The notes under the pieces are model-generated. The model had not been told where the DNA came from. It saw only the letters and a program-made list of their open reading frames with translations, and did not search any database. The translations under genes and the position numbers were made by a program. Positions 35,004 through 44,511 of a stretch of 64,000 nucleotides of DNA are shown here, in pieces. Origin of the DNA: Paenibacillus brasilensis (GTDB taxonomy: Bacteria; Bacillota; Bacilli; Paenibacillales; Paenibacillaceae); contig NZ_CP045298.1 in assembly GCF_009363115.1 (NCBI RefSeq), positions 1,828,001 to 1,892,000 of the forward strand, written 5' to 3'. How positions within the stretch are numbered: the stretch's first letter is position 1; every line of letters starts with the position of its first letter.

Positions 35004-36401
35004 TCAATAATAAAATAATTTATATTTTTTTCCTTTACTAACTAAAGTTTCGTAATTTGAATGAGCTTGAACGTCTGCAAATTCTTTAAATTGCTCAAAT
35101 AATCTTATACACCTAATAAAAAAAGCTTCTTTATTAATAGCTAATGATTTAGATAAAACGTCTAACAAATATTTAAATCCAATTGAGTATCTACCTCTAT
35201 TTAAGTAATATTTAGCTAATTCATATTTAAAACGCGTAGATTGTTCTGGTACTACTTGATGAGTATACATATCAGCAGATGGTTGCTGTTGGGTAATAAA
35301 ATTAATCTCCGTTTCAAAACGCCGAAGTATGTTATCTACATCAATCTGATATCGGTTAGCAGCAAGCATTACGTTCAACAGCTTAGTAACCATTTCTTTA
35401 TCGGATTTATTGGTTGATGCAGCAATAAATTCAACATAATCCGTAAGCACACTTGTATTTCCAGACAAAAGCTTATATACGTAAGTATTACCTTCTGCCC
35501 AATGTTGAAACAAACCGATCCAGTGTAGGGTATCCTCGTCCGTCTCTTTGACCCAATCTAAATTAGCGTAGGCGTATGTATATTGTAAAGCTTGCTGATA
35601 ATCGCCTTGGGCTTCACAGACACTTGCACACAACAAATCGGCATAGGTAATATACACAAACATAGGACGACTCAGTTTCTTAGCAGCCTCACCACGCTCT
35701 CGACTTTTCTGCTGATGTCTCAAGGTGTATTGAGCTTTCGCTTTTTCTTTCATTTTTCTCGCTGTTTCATCCAGCCTGTCCCATTTACGCATAGAACGAT
35801 ACACATTCGCTAAATCCTTCAGTGCATCAAGCTGGTCTATTTCATCTAGGCGCTCAACAAAAACTTCAAATACCGAAGCTACCCTTAGATTTCGGCTTTG
35901 ATCTTCTCCAATTTGAATTGTGAATAGACGGTACTGGCAGGTTGCCAAGCGTTCCGAATGCTGGTATTTTTCCACATCGGCCACATTCTCATAGAGTGGC
36001 AGTGCGGCAGCATGTCGTCCCTGTGCAAATAATGTTTCTGCAATTTCAAATAGTCGGGGCGAATACAGCAGATTGTCCATGATATGCCCAACTATTCGAC
36101 GGATCGTATCCAGCCTGTCCAGCTCCGCACAACGATATAACAATGGCTCAATTCGTCTCATGTTAGGAGGAAGGTCAATGATGTAGTTTTCTATGTATAA
36201 ATCGTAAAAGTAGCCTTCCGGTAAACCCATAGCCTTAGTGATTCGATCAAGCTGCTGCACGGAAACAGAACGACGCTGAGTAACCCAATTACTGAGCGTT
36301 CTTTGGTGAACACCTGAATATTCCGCAAATTGAGCCAACGTCATGTTATTTTGTTTTAGATAAGCTTCAAACTCCGTAGTAATCATAGGTGTATGCTTCA
36401 A
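35004..36401 (-). CDS. HTH-TPR (PlcR/Rap/AimR-like architecture) regulator
   Basis: This regulator of about 465 aa has a Cro/C1-type helix-turn-helix near the N-terminus (MTLAQFAEYSGVHQRTLSNW) followed by about 350 residues of helical repeats, as in peptide-responsive TPR regulators. The start is uncertain: TTG 36401 has GGGTGG 7 nt upstream, ATG 36386 is the alternative, and a still longer frame reaches 36464. No signal-peptide gene was found next to it. It is monocistronic. Confidence 0.75.
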   Translation of the reverse strand: MKHTPMITTEFEAYLKQNNMTLAQFAEYSGVHQRTLSNWVTQRRSVSVQQLDRITKAMGLPEGYFYDLYIENYIIDLPPNMRRIEPLLYRCAELDRLDTIRRIVGHIMDNLLYSPRLFEIAETLFAQGRHAAALPLYENVADVEKYQHSERLATCQYRLFTIQIGEDQSRNLRVASVFEVFVERLDEIDQLDALKDLANVYRSMRKWDRLDETARKMKEKAKAQYTLRHQQKSRERGEAAKKLSRPMFVYITYADLLCASVCEAQGDYQQALQYTYAYANLDWVKETDEDTLHWIGLFQHWAEGNTYVYKLLSGNTSVLTDYVEFIAASTNKSDKEMVTKLLNVMLAANRYQIDVDNILRRFETEINFITQQQPSADMYTHQVVPEQSTRFKYELAKYYLNRGRYSIGFKYLLDVLSKSLAINKEAFFIRCIRLFEQFKEFADVQAHSNYETLVSKGKKYKLFYY

Positions 36402-36547
36402 GTCATAACCACCCTTCACATAAAAATTCCATAATTTTAAAAAACATACCTTATTCTTCTCCAAAATTAACCATATGTCAATATATTATTCAACTAATCC
36501 CCATGACAAATTTTTGGCATAGTTTACATGAAGGCTTGAAGGATAGT

Positions 36548-36847
36548 CTATAGGAGTAATATAAACAAAAAAACACCCCACCGGCTTTGCCAGCAGGGTA
36601 TCACCGATGAAGAACTCTTACTATGCCACAAATAATGAAACGTAAAACAATCTCCACTAACCTTAAATATCGACGGAGATTGTTGTTTTCTATATTTTTT
36701 TCTCAGTATTGTTTTCTTGTTCTTTTTCTCAGCAATAAGTAAACCTAGCAGCGTATGTCCCCTGTACAATAAACCGATTAAAAGCACCCCACCAGCAATA
36801 GAAATAAGGATAACTAAAATATTAAGTACAACTAGAAATAAATCCAA
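36548..36847 (-). CDS. small membrane ORF abutting the CRISPR trailer (99 aa)
   Basis: A TTG start 6 nt after a perfect AGGAGGTG opens a frame with two hydrophobic segments (LDLFLVVLNILVILISIAGG and VLLIGLLYRGHTLLGLLI), a strongly basic stretch (KKNKKTILRKKYRKQ) and a poorly structured tail. The frame runs through a hairpin (36646-36684) and into a terminator (36567-36600), so the true product may be shorter. It begins 14 nt after the last degenerate repeat and points the same way as crRNA transcription, so the precursor could be its messenger. No family is recognised; a small membrane toxin is one possibility. Confidence 0.4.
   Translation of the reverse strand: MDLFLVVLNILVILISIAGGVLLIGLLYRGHTLLGLLIAEKKNKKTILRKKYRKQQSPSIFKVSGDCFTFHYLWHSKSSSSVIPCWQSRWGVFLFILLL
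36567..36600 (-). terminator. terminator downstream of the CRISPR trailer ORF
   Basis: ACCCTGCTGGC/GCCGGTGGGGT hairpin followed by seven T on the minus strand. It would end the pre-crRNA/small-ORF transcript. Confidence 0.7.
36646..36684. ncRNA. hairpin, possibly part of a plus-strand small RNA
   Basis: AACAATCTCC/GGAGATTGTT with a 19-nt loop. A plus-strand TTTTTGG-CATAGT element at 36512-36526 could start an RNA of about 170 nt that ends after this hairpin and a T-rich tract and is antisense to the small membrane ORF. This is inference only. Confidence 0.3.
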
Positions 36848-36861
36848 AATAACACCTCCTG

Positions 36862-38385
36862 TAGCAAATCCACGCACTCATACAGAGTGCGACACCGGTG
36901 TGTTGAGTTAGGGCGACTGGATTGTTTATTTCAATCCACGCACTCATATAGAGTGCGACAAGAATCCCGGAACAGTGCCCGGCGTAGTTGGATTGCGATT
37001 TCAATCCACGCACTCATATAGAGTGCGACGTCTAAAATATGACCCATTGGCAGATGATGAGTCATATTTCAATCCACGCACTCATATAGAGTGCGACAAA
37101 TATGAACGTGAAATCGAAGTTGAGATTCCAGATATTTCAATCCACGCACTCATATAGAGTGCGACGGTCGACGGGGAGGTGCCCCGTGTGTTCATGTTCG
37201 AATTTCAATCCACGCACTCATATAGAGTGCGACTGTTACCTATTTCGGTCATCATTTCGCCCGCTACCCACTCATTTCAATCCACGCACTCATATAGAGT
37301 GCGACGTTAGAGTCCAAGAGAAAAACATCTCAAGAGTGGGCAATTTCAATCCACACACTCATATAGAGTGCGACTAAAGCCCGAGTTATCAACTGTAGCG
37401 CCTTGGAAATTTCAATCCACGCACTCATATAGAGTGCGACGGGAGGTATCGGTAAAAGAGGTTCGTCTGCGTGAAATATTTCAATCCACGCACTCATATA
37501 GAGTGCGACGGTCAAACACAAAGCCGCAGCGTGGGCATTTGCAATCATTTCAATCCACGCACTCATATAGAGTGCGACCAACTTTGCCTCTTTCTCTTCC
37601 AGGGTTCCTGGTAAATTTCAATCCACGCACTCATATAGAGTGCGACCTGGAAGATGAAGACCTGTATCCAGATGACGAAGTGATTTCAATCCACGCACTC
37701 ATATAGAGTGCGACATGAAGCCCTGTATCGCCTTCTGGCCGATCTGGAGATTTCAATCCACGCACTCATATAGAGTGCGACGGTCCTGTTAACTTCACTC
37801 CTAACCAGTTCTTGAAATTTCAATCCACGCACTCATATAGAGTGCGACCTTGATGCCGTATTGGGCGGAGGTTGGCCAGCAGATTTCAATCCACGCACTC
37901 ATATAGAGTGCGACGCATAGACCTGAAACGGTTGATCTACGCTCAGCCAATTTCAATCCACGCACTCATATAGAGTGCGACACCTCTTGAATGTCCTAAT
38001 TAAAACCAAAAATGGATTTCAATCCACGCACTCATATAGAGTGCGACCTACGAAAATATAAGCGACTAAAGCAGTAGACAGTAAATTTCAATCCACGCAC
38101 TCATATAGAGTGCGACTCCAAACGCTATACGGTCTTTGGTATCAAAGGAGCATTTCAATCCACGCACTCATATAGAGTGCGACTTTGCAATGGCTTTAGC
38201 CGTTTCCTTTTCATCAAATTTCAATCCACGCACTCATATAGAGTGCGACTTACCTGTTCCCGCAGCGTAGGCCACACCCCCCAGGAATTTCAATCCACGC
38301 ACTCATATAGAGTGCGACCGATTCATCACGAAAGAGTAGACGACAATCAGAATATTTCAATCCACGCACTCATATAGAGTGCGAC
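36862..38385 (-). CRISPR. type I-C CRISPR array, 23 repeats and 22 spacers
   Basis: The 32-bp repeats have the I-C form: on the minus strand GTCGCACTC, a short loop, GTGCGTGGATTGAAAT; the stem is GCACTC/GAGTGC and the last eight bases are the crRNA handle. Spacers are 34-40 bp and all different. The leftmost repeat (36862-36893) is degenerate (five bases at one end and one inside) and the eighth (37343-37374) has one change; the right-hand repeats are perfect. This polarity and the leader at the right end show transcription on the minus strand. No cas gene is present in the window. Confidence 0.97.
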
Positions 38386-38594
38386 AGCGAAAATGGGGTA
38401 AACCATACCCTAATGGTATCAATTTCACGCATTCTCGTAATAAACGATGCCGAAAAGGGATGGATTAAGCATTGAATTTTATCGCCAACACCCCTCTCAA
38501 TCCTTTTTCGACAAATTTCGAGGTGCGAAGGACCCGGAGTTTTTATGTGAGCTTCACATTCGCACCTTACCGGGACAGCCCTATAAAAAAAGGA
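38386..38594 (-). promoter_or_regulatory. CRISPR leader
   Basis: The sequence touching the first repeat reads TTTTCGCT on the minus strand, and the inverted repeat AGGTGCGAA/TTCGCACCT (38567-38559 and 38529-38521) lies upstream. Both are features I associate with I-C leaders. New spacers would be added at 38385. In complete loci cas2 ends near here; instead an unrelated gene follows. Confidence 0.7.
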
Positions 38595-38930
38595 TTAATC
38601 TCCCCAATACTCCTCGGGATGGTATTCAATCTCAGAACCAGCTTCGAGCGTAAGCTCACCTGTCTGATCATTATATTTTACGCTTTCCGGGGTAACGTAG
38701 TACCAATGCTTCACAATGGATTGTTCCTCCGGCGTTACAAAACGAAATACGTTCAGCTCTTCGCGATATCGTACAATCGTCTCTGCCGTCTCACGCGGCA
38801 GCTCTTGAAGTGTGAAGCGAAAGAGGCCATCCGTCGTATCCAAGCGACAATCGAAAGCCTGCTTGCGGCTGTCAGCAAAGCTACGACCCGTGACGGCATG
38901 CTTGATCAGCCAAGTTTCCTGCTGCGCCAT
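38595..38930 (-). CDS. hypothetical protein (111 aa)
   Basis: No family is recognised. It is a soluble mixed protein: AQQETWLIKHAVTGRSFADS at the start, RETAETIVRYREELNVFRFV in the middle, YHPEEYWGD at the end. ATG 38930 has a perfect AAGGAGGTG. It starts 15 nt after the pirin gene stop and so is probably cotranscribed with it; it ends at the CRISPR leader. Confidence 0.7.
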   Translation of the reverse strand: MAQQETWLIKHAVTGRSFADSRKQAFDCRLDTTDGLFRFTLQELPRETAETIVRYREELNVFRFVTPEEQSIVKHWYYVTPESVKYNDQTGELTLEAGSEIEYHPEEYWGD

Positions 38931-38945
38931 TGCGCGCACCTCCTT

Positions 38946-39659
38946 TTAAGGTAAATCAATCAGCATATAAAATACAGGCTCCTGTGCCTCCAGTGACAGC
39001 TTGGGTTCCTGCTCAATCCGGGCCGAATCACGCCCTCGCAGAATATGTTCACCGTTCACACGCAGTGAGCCTTCGATGATGAACAAGAACACACGCCGTC
39101 CCTCAGCTTGTGTGAATTCTACACGCTCTCCAGGCTGAAGCTTGCTCAAATAAATCGTCAAATCCTGATGGATGGCAGCGATTTCACCCTCCGTGCCTTG
39201 AGCATTCTTTCCGGCAACGACGGGCAAAAGCTGGCCGTGCAATCGCTCAGGGTTGAACGCTGTAGCCTCATAGGATGGCTCCAGCCCTCTCGTGTGCGGG
39301 CTAAACCACAATTGCAGCAAACTGACATCCTCCGTTTGCGAAGCATTGTGCTCCGTATGGATGATGCCGCGACCCGCTGACATTCGCTGAATGCCTCCAA
39401 AACGGGTCACCGCCACATGTCCACGATTGTCCTCATGACGCAGCTCTCCATGCAGCACGATGGAGACAATCTCCATGTCACTGTGCGGATGCGCCCCAAA
39501 GCCTCTTCCCGGTGCAATGACATCGTCATTACAGACACGCATAGGACCAAACGCTGTATTGTTCTCATCCTGATACTCCGCGAATGAAAAGCTGTGACTT
39601 CCCCGCAGCCAGCCCTTATCGAAGCTGAATCGGGAAGCAGCCGGATATATTGTGAACAT
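38946..39659 (-). CDS. pirin family protein
   Basis: This 237-aa bicupin has the pirin signature in the N-terminal cupin: the metal ligands lie in GFGAHPHSDMEIVSIVLHGELRHEDN and near GRGIIHTEHNAS. Pirins bind a metal ion and some are quercetinases, redox sensors or enzymes of unknown substrate. CTCC ribosome binding is good. Upstream, across 70 nt, ends the LysR gene on the same strand. Confidence 0.9.
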   Translation of the reverse strand: MFTIYPAASRFSFDKGWLRGSHSFSFAEYQDENNTAFGPMRVCNDDVIAPGRGFGAHPHSDMEIVSIVLHGELRHEDNRGHVAVTRFGGIQRMSAGRGIIHTEHNASQTEDVSLLQLWFSPHTRGLEPSYEATAFNPERLHGQLLPVVAGKNAQGTEGEIAAIHQDLTIYLSKLQPGERVEFTQAEGRRVFLFIIEGSLRVNGEHILRGRDSARIEQEPKLSLEAQEPVFYMLIDLP

Positions 39660-39729
39660 AATAGCCCTCCTTCAGGAAGTAGAAATGAGATTAAATCCTT
39701 CTCATTGTACCCGAGCACCAGCGATAAAG

Positions 39730-40587
39730 CTACGCCTGTATTTGCGCGATAATTTCATTGATAAAGGACTGCAAAGTACTGGTAACATAAGCTTCCTTAC
39801 GACGGATAAACACCGTTGTCACTTCATTGTACGGCTCTGGCAGCGCATGACAATGCACATGTCCCTGGGCCTTCAGCCCGCTGATCGAAGACTCGGGGAA
39901 AACGGTCATACCGATGCCCGCCGCCACGCTGCCGACAATCGTCTCAAACGTTCCAAACTCCATAATCTGCTTGGGGATAATCCCCTCCATCTTGAGCCAG
40001 GTTTCCAGGCGCTCCCGGTACCCGCACCCTTTTTTATATAAAAGAAGCGGGCGGGTTGTAATATCCTCTATGGAAAAGTCATCTCCCTGGGAAACGAGGA
40101 CCAGCTTTTCCTGAAAGACATCAAACTGTTCAATGAGGGGATGCTTCACCGGTCCGGTCACAAAGGCTCCATCCAGCCTCATTTCTGCAACCTCCTGCAC
40201 CAGATGTTCAGTAACCCCGGCCTTTAGTGACAGCTCAACATCGGGGTAGTGGCTGTAGTAAGCATGCAAAATCGAAGGTAATGCAACCACCGTCTCCACA
40301 ATGCCAATCTCCAGCACTCCCGAAGGTGCAGAGGTGCTCTGAAACGCATGCTTCATCTCTTCAAATTGCGACAAAATGCTTTTCGTATATTGTAGCAGAC
40401 GCTTTCCCTCTGCATTGAGGATCATGCCCCGCTTATGTCTATAAAATAAAGGCGTTTGCAGCTCCTTTTCCAGCAGCTTGATTCTGGCCGTCACATTGGA
40501 CTGAACATAGCTAAGCTCGGCTGCCGCCTTGCTGACACTGCCATGAGCGGCTACGGTCTGGAAAATATTCAAATCGTTCAAATCCAC
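39730..40587 (-). CDS. LysR-type transcriptional regulator
   Basis: This 285-aa regulator has an N-terminal winged HTH (LNIFQTVAAHGSVSKAAAEL, then VTARIKLLEKELQTPLFYRHKRG) and a ligand-binding C-terminal part. It is divergent from a DMT transporter gene with a 25-bp palindrome between, a classic LysR autoregulation and target layout. The substrate is unknown. Confidence 0.9.
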   Translation of the reverse strand: MDLNDLNIFQTVAAHGSVSKAAAELSYVQSNVTARIKLLEKELQTPLFYRHKRGMILNAEGKRLLQYTKSILSQFEEMKHAFQSTSAPSGVLEIGIVETVVALPSILHAYYSHYPDVELSLKAGVTEHLVQEVAEMRLDGAFVTGPVKHPLIEQFDVFQEKLVLVSQGDDFSIEDITTRPLLLYKKGCGYRERLETWLKMEGIIPKQIMEFGTFETIVGSVAAGIGMTVFPESSISGLKAQGHVHCHALPEPYNEVTTVFIRRKEAYVTSTLQSFINEIIAQIQA

Positions 40588-40644
40588 TACTGCTCCCCCT
40601 TAAATATGAAGGGCAAGGCCGTCAAAATTGACGCGCCTTGTCAC

Positions 40645-40669
40645 TTATGATCATTTTAAATGATCATAA
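40645..40669. promoter_or_regulatory. 25-bp palindrome between LysR and DMT genes
   Basis: A perfect inverted repeat TTATGATCATTT-T-AAATGATCATAA lies 57 nt from the LysR start and 99 nt from the DMT start. It is the likely operator. Confidence 0.6.
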
Positions 40670-40767
40670 TGTTTATTTTCAATCATTTTACCATTAGCTT
40701 CCCATCCTTTATGATGTGTCCATAAGATATGTCCGCTGAGGCCGGCAAGGAGGAGCTTTTTTTCACC

Positions 40768-41748
40768 ATGAATAGACAAATCATGACCGGATCTTTATTG
40801 TGTCTGATCGCCAGTATGTCCTGGGGGGCCATGTTTCCGGTTTCGCACATTGCCTTGCAACAAGTCAATCCGCTGTACTTTTCATTTTTACGTTATTTTT
40901 CGGTTACGCTCATCCTGATCGTGCTGTTGTGGCTCAAAGAGGGACGGGCTGCTTTTCGCTTTGAGGGCAAGGGCAAGACATTGCTGTTCTTCGGTACGAT
41001 GGGATTTACCATTTATAATATGGCCGTTTTCCAGGGACAACACTGGATGGGAGCAGCAGGTACCATTGTGGCTTCTATTATGGAAGTTCTGATGCCGATG
41101 ATCTCGATTGCGATGATATGGGTCATGACCCGTAAAATGCCTCCGAAATATACGCTGGTCAGTATGGTGATCGCGCTGGCTGGGGCAGTACTTGTGATCA
41201 CGAACGGAAAATGGACCTTCTTCACGCTTGCCGGACAGCATCTACTACCGCTGCTGCTCATTTTTACAGGGGTCGTCGGATGGGTCGTGTATTCCATGGG
41301 AGGCAGCCACTTTGCAGGCTGGTCCACTCTTCGCTATTCGACCTTAACCTGCCTGCTCGGAACCCTTGTTTCCTTCGTCGTGGTTACTGTTTCCTCTGCC
41401 TTCCATTGGATTACAGTGCCGGGTTGGCAGGATGTATGGTCAGTCAAGTACGAAATGAGCTTTATGATTCTGCTTCCAGGACTTGCAGCCTTGCTGAGCT
41501 GGAACGCCGGAATTCGAATGCTGTCACCATTGAACGGGATTTTATTTATTAACTTTGTACCGATTACTACGCTGGTACTCATGTATTTTCAAGGCTATAC
41601 GATCAGCCAATTCGAGCTGTACGGGACATTGCTGGTCATCTTCGCACTGGTACTGAACAATATGGTTCAGAGAGGTTCTCTACGCACCACCAGCAGTCCA
41701 CGCCGTATCCGTGTCCGTCTGGATCGGCCCAAGTCATTCCAAAGATAA
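40768..41748 (+). CDS. DMT-superfamily (EamA) transporter
   Basis: This 326-aa membrane protein has ten helices in two EamA repeats (first starting GSLLCLIASMSWGAMFPVSHIAL; second with VYSMGGSHFAGWSTLRYSTL). It is a probable efflux or uptake carrier for a small metabolite. ATG 40768 is preferred because of AAGGAGG a little upstream and because an extra N-terminal extension is not hydrophobic. It is divergent from the LysR regulator. Confidence 0.85.
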   Translation: MNRQIMTGSLLCLIASMSWGAMFPVSHIALQQVNPLYFSFLRYFSVTLILIVLLWLKEGRAAFRFEGKGKTLLFFGTMGFTIYNMAVFQGQHWMGAAGTIVASIMEVLMPMISIAMIWVMTRKMPPKYTLVSMVIALAGAVLVITNGKWTFFTLAGQHLLPLLLIFTGVVGWVVYSMGGSHFAGWSTLRYSTLTCLLGTLVSFVVVTVSSAFHWITVPGWQDVWSVKYEMSFMILLPGLAALLSWNAGIRMLSPLNGILFINFVPITTLVLMYFQGYTISQFELYGTLLVIFALVLNNMVQRGSLRTTSSPRRIRVRLDRPKSFQR

Positions 41749-41787
41749 TATCTATCTATATGAGCCATATACTGTGGCAAAAAGCAT

Positions 41788-41834
41788 AAAAGCGCATGGA
41801 CAAGGAGGTAACCCCCTGTATCCATGCGCTTTTT
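41788..41834. terminator. bidirectional terminator
   Basis: AAAAGCGCATGGA/TCCATGCGCTTTT stem with flanking A and T; between the convergent DMT and chemoreceptor genes. Confidence 0.85.
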
Positions 41835-41840
41835 CATTTA

Positions 41841-43826
41841 TTATTTTTCTCCGATCTGGAAGCGTCCAACCAGCTCGCGCAGTTCCTCAGCCATTTGGCT
41901 CAAATCCGCTGAGGAAGAAGCAATTTCCTCGATAGAAGCAAGCTGCTGTTCAGCTGCGGCCGAGATCGACTCGGTATTGCCCGCTGCCTCGTTTGAAATA
42001 TGGGAAATATCACTCATAATACTCACGACACCTGCAGCACCGTGGGCCATTCCCTGTGTCACTCCGGTAATGTCATCTATATGCCCCATCGCTCGTTCCA
42101 CAGCCTGGCTGATTTCCGCAAAGGATTGCTCGGATGTGCTTACTGAATCAATGCCTTCCGTAACCCGTGACCGCGCTTGCTGCATAGCCGTCAAGGCGTG
42201 GTCCATATCCATCTGCATCGCCTCAATACGTTCTGAAATCAAGGTCGCGGATTTCGCAGATTCCTCGGCCAGCTTGCGTACCTCCGTAGCAACCACAGCA
42301 AAACCTTTTCCATGATCACCAGCGCGTGCCGCCTCAATGGATGCATTCAGCGCCAGCAGATTCGTTTGCTTGGCAATACCGGATATCACACTGATGATAT
42401 TTCCAATTTCGCCGGAACGTTCATTCAGGGAATCCATCGCATGTCCGAGATCGTTAACAGTCTCGTCAATATCATGCATCTTTTGTACAGCTCGGGTAGC
42501 TGCCTTGCTGCCTGATTGTGCAGACTCGGCGTTTCTTTTCACCTGTTCAGATACGCCCACCATACGCTCAGATACACTCGCTGCCTGCTGAGCAAGCTCC
42601 TCCATACTTACAGAGCCATGTTTGACGCTTTGAAGCTGACGTTCGCTGCCCACTGATACTTCCTGAATAGCTATGGTTACATGCTCAATAGCTTTGGTCG
42701 TCTGATCTGCGCCCGCAGCCAACTCCTCTGCCGAAGTGCTTACCCGATCTGTAGTTTCGTGTACGCTTCGAATCATCGTGCGCAAGCTATCTACCATCGT
42801 TTGGAAGTGGGAAGACAACTGACCAACCTCATCAGTTTTTCCCGTTTCCAAATCGCCTGTCAAATCTCCCTCACTAATCTGCTCTGCCGATTTTTGCAGA
42901 TTGCGGATCGGTATCAGAACGGAACGAGTAATCAGGAAAATCGCAATAAGTGCAATCACCAACGAGGCTGCCAGCACGAAAATGGTTACGTAACGCATGG
43001 CAGCAGTGGCATCGCTAATCTCGGATTGATAGAAGGTGCCTGCAATTTTCCAGCCAGTATCCTTATTCGTTACATAGTTCAGGTACTTCTCTTGACCTTC
43101 ATACACATATGTATACTGCCCGCTCGGCGCAGCATACATATCATTAATAAAGCTTGCATCAAGAGATGAACCCGGTTTGGCCGTAGGGTGGACCACAAAT
43201 TTTTTCGTATGATCCAAAATAATGATATACCCCTCCTGCCCCACTTTGATGGAAGCCAGCTTACGTACACTTTCCAGATTCAGAGAAATTCCGATAACCC
43301 CGGACTGATCGGAGAGCGTTTGAGATACCACGACAACAGGAATACCCGAAGAATTGATTAGGACAGGGGTGATAGCCACCTTGCCGGGCTGCTTCATGGC
43401 TTCGATGTACCAGTCCCGCTTGCGGGGATCATATGTACCTTCGTTCTCTTTGGGTACCCCCCGGATCATCAAGCCCTCTGGTGTACCGACAAAAATATCG
43501 TTCGCATCTTCGTGCAAACCTTTGTACTGGATCAGCTTGGGCTGAATCAACGGGCTGTTTCGACCGTCAATCATAGCTCCGTCAAGCCGGTCCGCCAAAT
43601 ACTTCACATCTTTGATTTTACTGGCGATTGCATATTCAATAATGGAGTTGGCCGTGGCTACCCCCTGATTTGCACTACTGTGAAGTTGTTTCTCCATAGC
43701 ATTATATGATGATCTATAGGTCGCGATGGATATACTTAAGCTTGGTAACAACAAGACAAGCAGAAAACCTAAAATCAGCTTGTTCCTGAGTGTCCAAATG
43801 GTTTTTCTCTTTCGCGTTTCTTCCAT
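41841..43826 (-). CDS. methyl-accepting chemotaxis protein with dCache sensor
   Basis: This 661-aa transducer has a first membrane helix (about 12-35), a periplasmic-side dCache domain (about 40-280; motifs [21 protein letters not shown] and [16 protein letters not shown]), a second helix (about 285-305), a HAMP domain and a signalling domain whose tip reads [18 protein letters not shown]. The ligand is probably an amino or organic acid, as in other dCache receptors. Monocistronic. Confidence 0.92.
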   Translation of the reverse strand: MEETRKRKTIWTLRNKLILGFLLVLLLPSLSISIATYRSSYNAMEKQLHSSANQGVATANSIIEYAIASKIKDVKYLADRLDGAMIDGRNSPLIQPKLIQYKGLHEDANDIFVGTPEGLMIRGVPKENEGTYDPRKRDWYIEAMKQPGKVAITPVLINSSGIPVVVVSQTLSDQSGVIGISLNLESVRKLASIKVGQEGYIIILDHTKKFVVHPTAKPGSSLDASFINDMYAAPSGQYTYVYEGQEKYLNYVTNKDTGWKIAGTFYQSEISDATAAMRYVTIFVLAASLVIALIAIFLITRSVLIPIRNLQKSAEQISEGDLTGDLETGKTDEVGQLSSHFQTMVDSLRTMIRSVHETTDRVSTSAEELAAGADQTTKAIEHVTIAIQEVSVGSERQLQSVKHGSVSMEELAQQAASVSERMVGVSEQVKRNAESAQSGSKAATRAVQKMHDIDETVNDLGHAMDSLNERSGEIGNIISVISGIAKQTNLLALNASIEAARAGDHGKGFAVVATEVRKLAEESAKSATLISERIEAMQMDMDHALTAMQQARSRVTEGIDSVSTSEQSFAEISQAVERAMGHIDDITGVTQGMAHGAAGVVSIMSDISHISNEAAGNTESISAAAEQQLASIEEIASSSADLSQMAEELRELVGRFQIGEK

Positions 43827-43981
43827 GTGTTTTTCCCCTTTACTTGAAAAGCTATGTTTTTGAAATTACACTCGATGGAAGTTATATCGGTCAAATACAG
43901 CAAATGATTTACAGCTATTTTTCATAAATGGGCAAAATAAAAAACCGCGCCCTGAGACTAGGGACGCAGTTATATGAACAT

Positions 43982-44389
43982 TTAGACCTGCACGTTACTG
44001 CTTTCAGACTTTTTACGGCCAAACAACTGATCCACCGCCAGAAAGCGTCCACCAACAAGTGCTTGCTGAAGACTAGTGAACAGAATCAGCAGATCAAATT
44101 CTATCGACCCAAAAGGCTGTCCTTTTTTAGCAGTCAGCAAGACACCGATCATAACGATGGTCAATGCTGCTCCGGCAAGTCGTGTTCCGATACCCAGGAC
44201 CAGTGCAATGCCGCCAACCAGCTCAACCGTAGCGACCACAGGAGCCAGCCAACCAGGAAGTCCGATACTTTGGAAGAAGCCGGAGGTTCCGTCCAGTCCC
44301 TGAAATTTTTGTGAACCGTGGACAATAAAAATAACCCCTGTAAAGATTCGTACCAACAGCAATCCAATATTCGTAAGTGTTTGATTCAT
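43982..44389 (-). CDS. DoxX-family membrane protein
   Basis: This 135-aa protein has four hydrophobic helices and the DoxX pattern (LLVRIFTGVIFIVHGSQKF, LVGGIALVLGIGTRLAG). Members take part in redox processes or thiosulfate/sulfur metabolism in some organisms. A CACTAC-N5-GTAGTG dyad lies 45 nt upstream and is shared with the blaI-like gene, so it probably belongs to the same regulon. Confidence 0.85.
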   Translation of the reverse strand: MNQTLTNIGLLLVRIFTGVIFIVHGSQKFQGLDGTSGFFQSIGLPGWLAPVVATVELVGGIALVLGIGTRLAGAALTIVMIGVLLTAKKGQPFGSIEFDLLILFTSLQQALVGGRFLAVDQLFGRKKSESSNVQV

Positions 44390-44433
44390 ATGCTCATCTC
44401 CTTTTAAGTTATATACAGATTAGTGACCAACAA

Positions 44434-44450
44434 CACTACAAATCGTAGTG
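44434..44450. promoter_or_regulatory. BlaI-type operator upstream of the DoxX gene
   Basis: CACTAC-AAATC-GTAGTG is an inverted repeat of the BlaI/MecI type (consensus core TACA...TGTA-like), the same as the one at 45802-45820. Confidence 0.65.
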
Positions 44451-44511
44451 CAATGTACAACAATAATTGGCAGCGCATAAAGCGCCACCCCTTAGAATAT
44501 ATTTTACCAAA

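Noticed and set aside
36900..38380. Short frames with repeated residues over the CRISPR array
   Set aside because: They are translations of the repeat units, not genes.
38447..38954. Plus-strand frames over the CRISPR leader and the 111-aa gene
   Set aside because: They run opposite to a gene with a perfect ribosome binding site and to the leader dyad.
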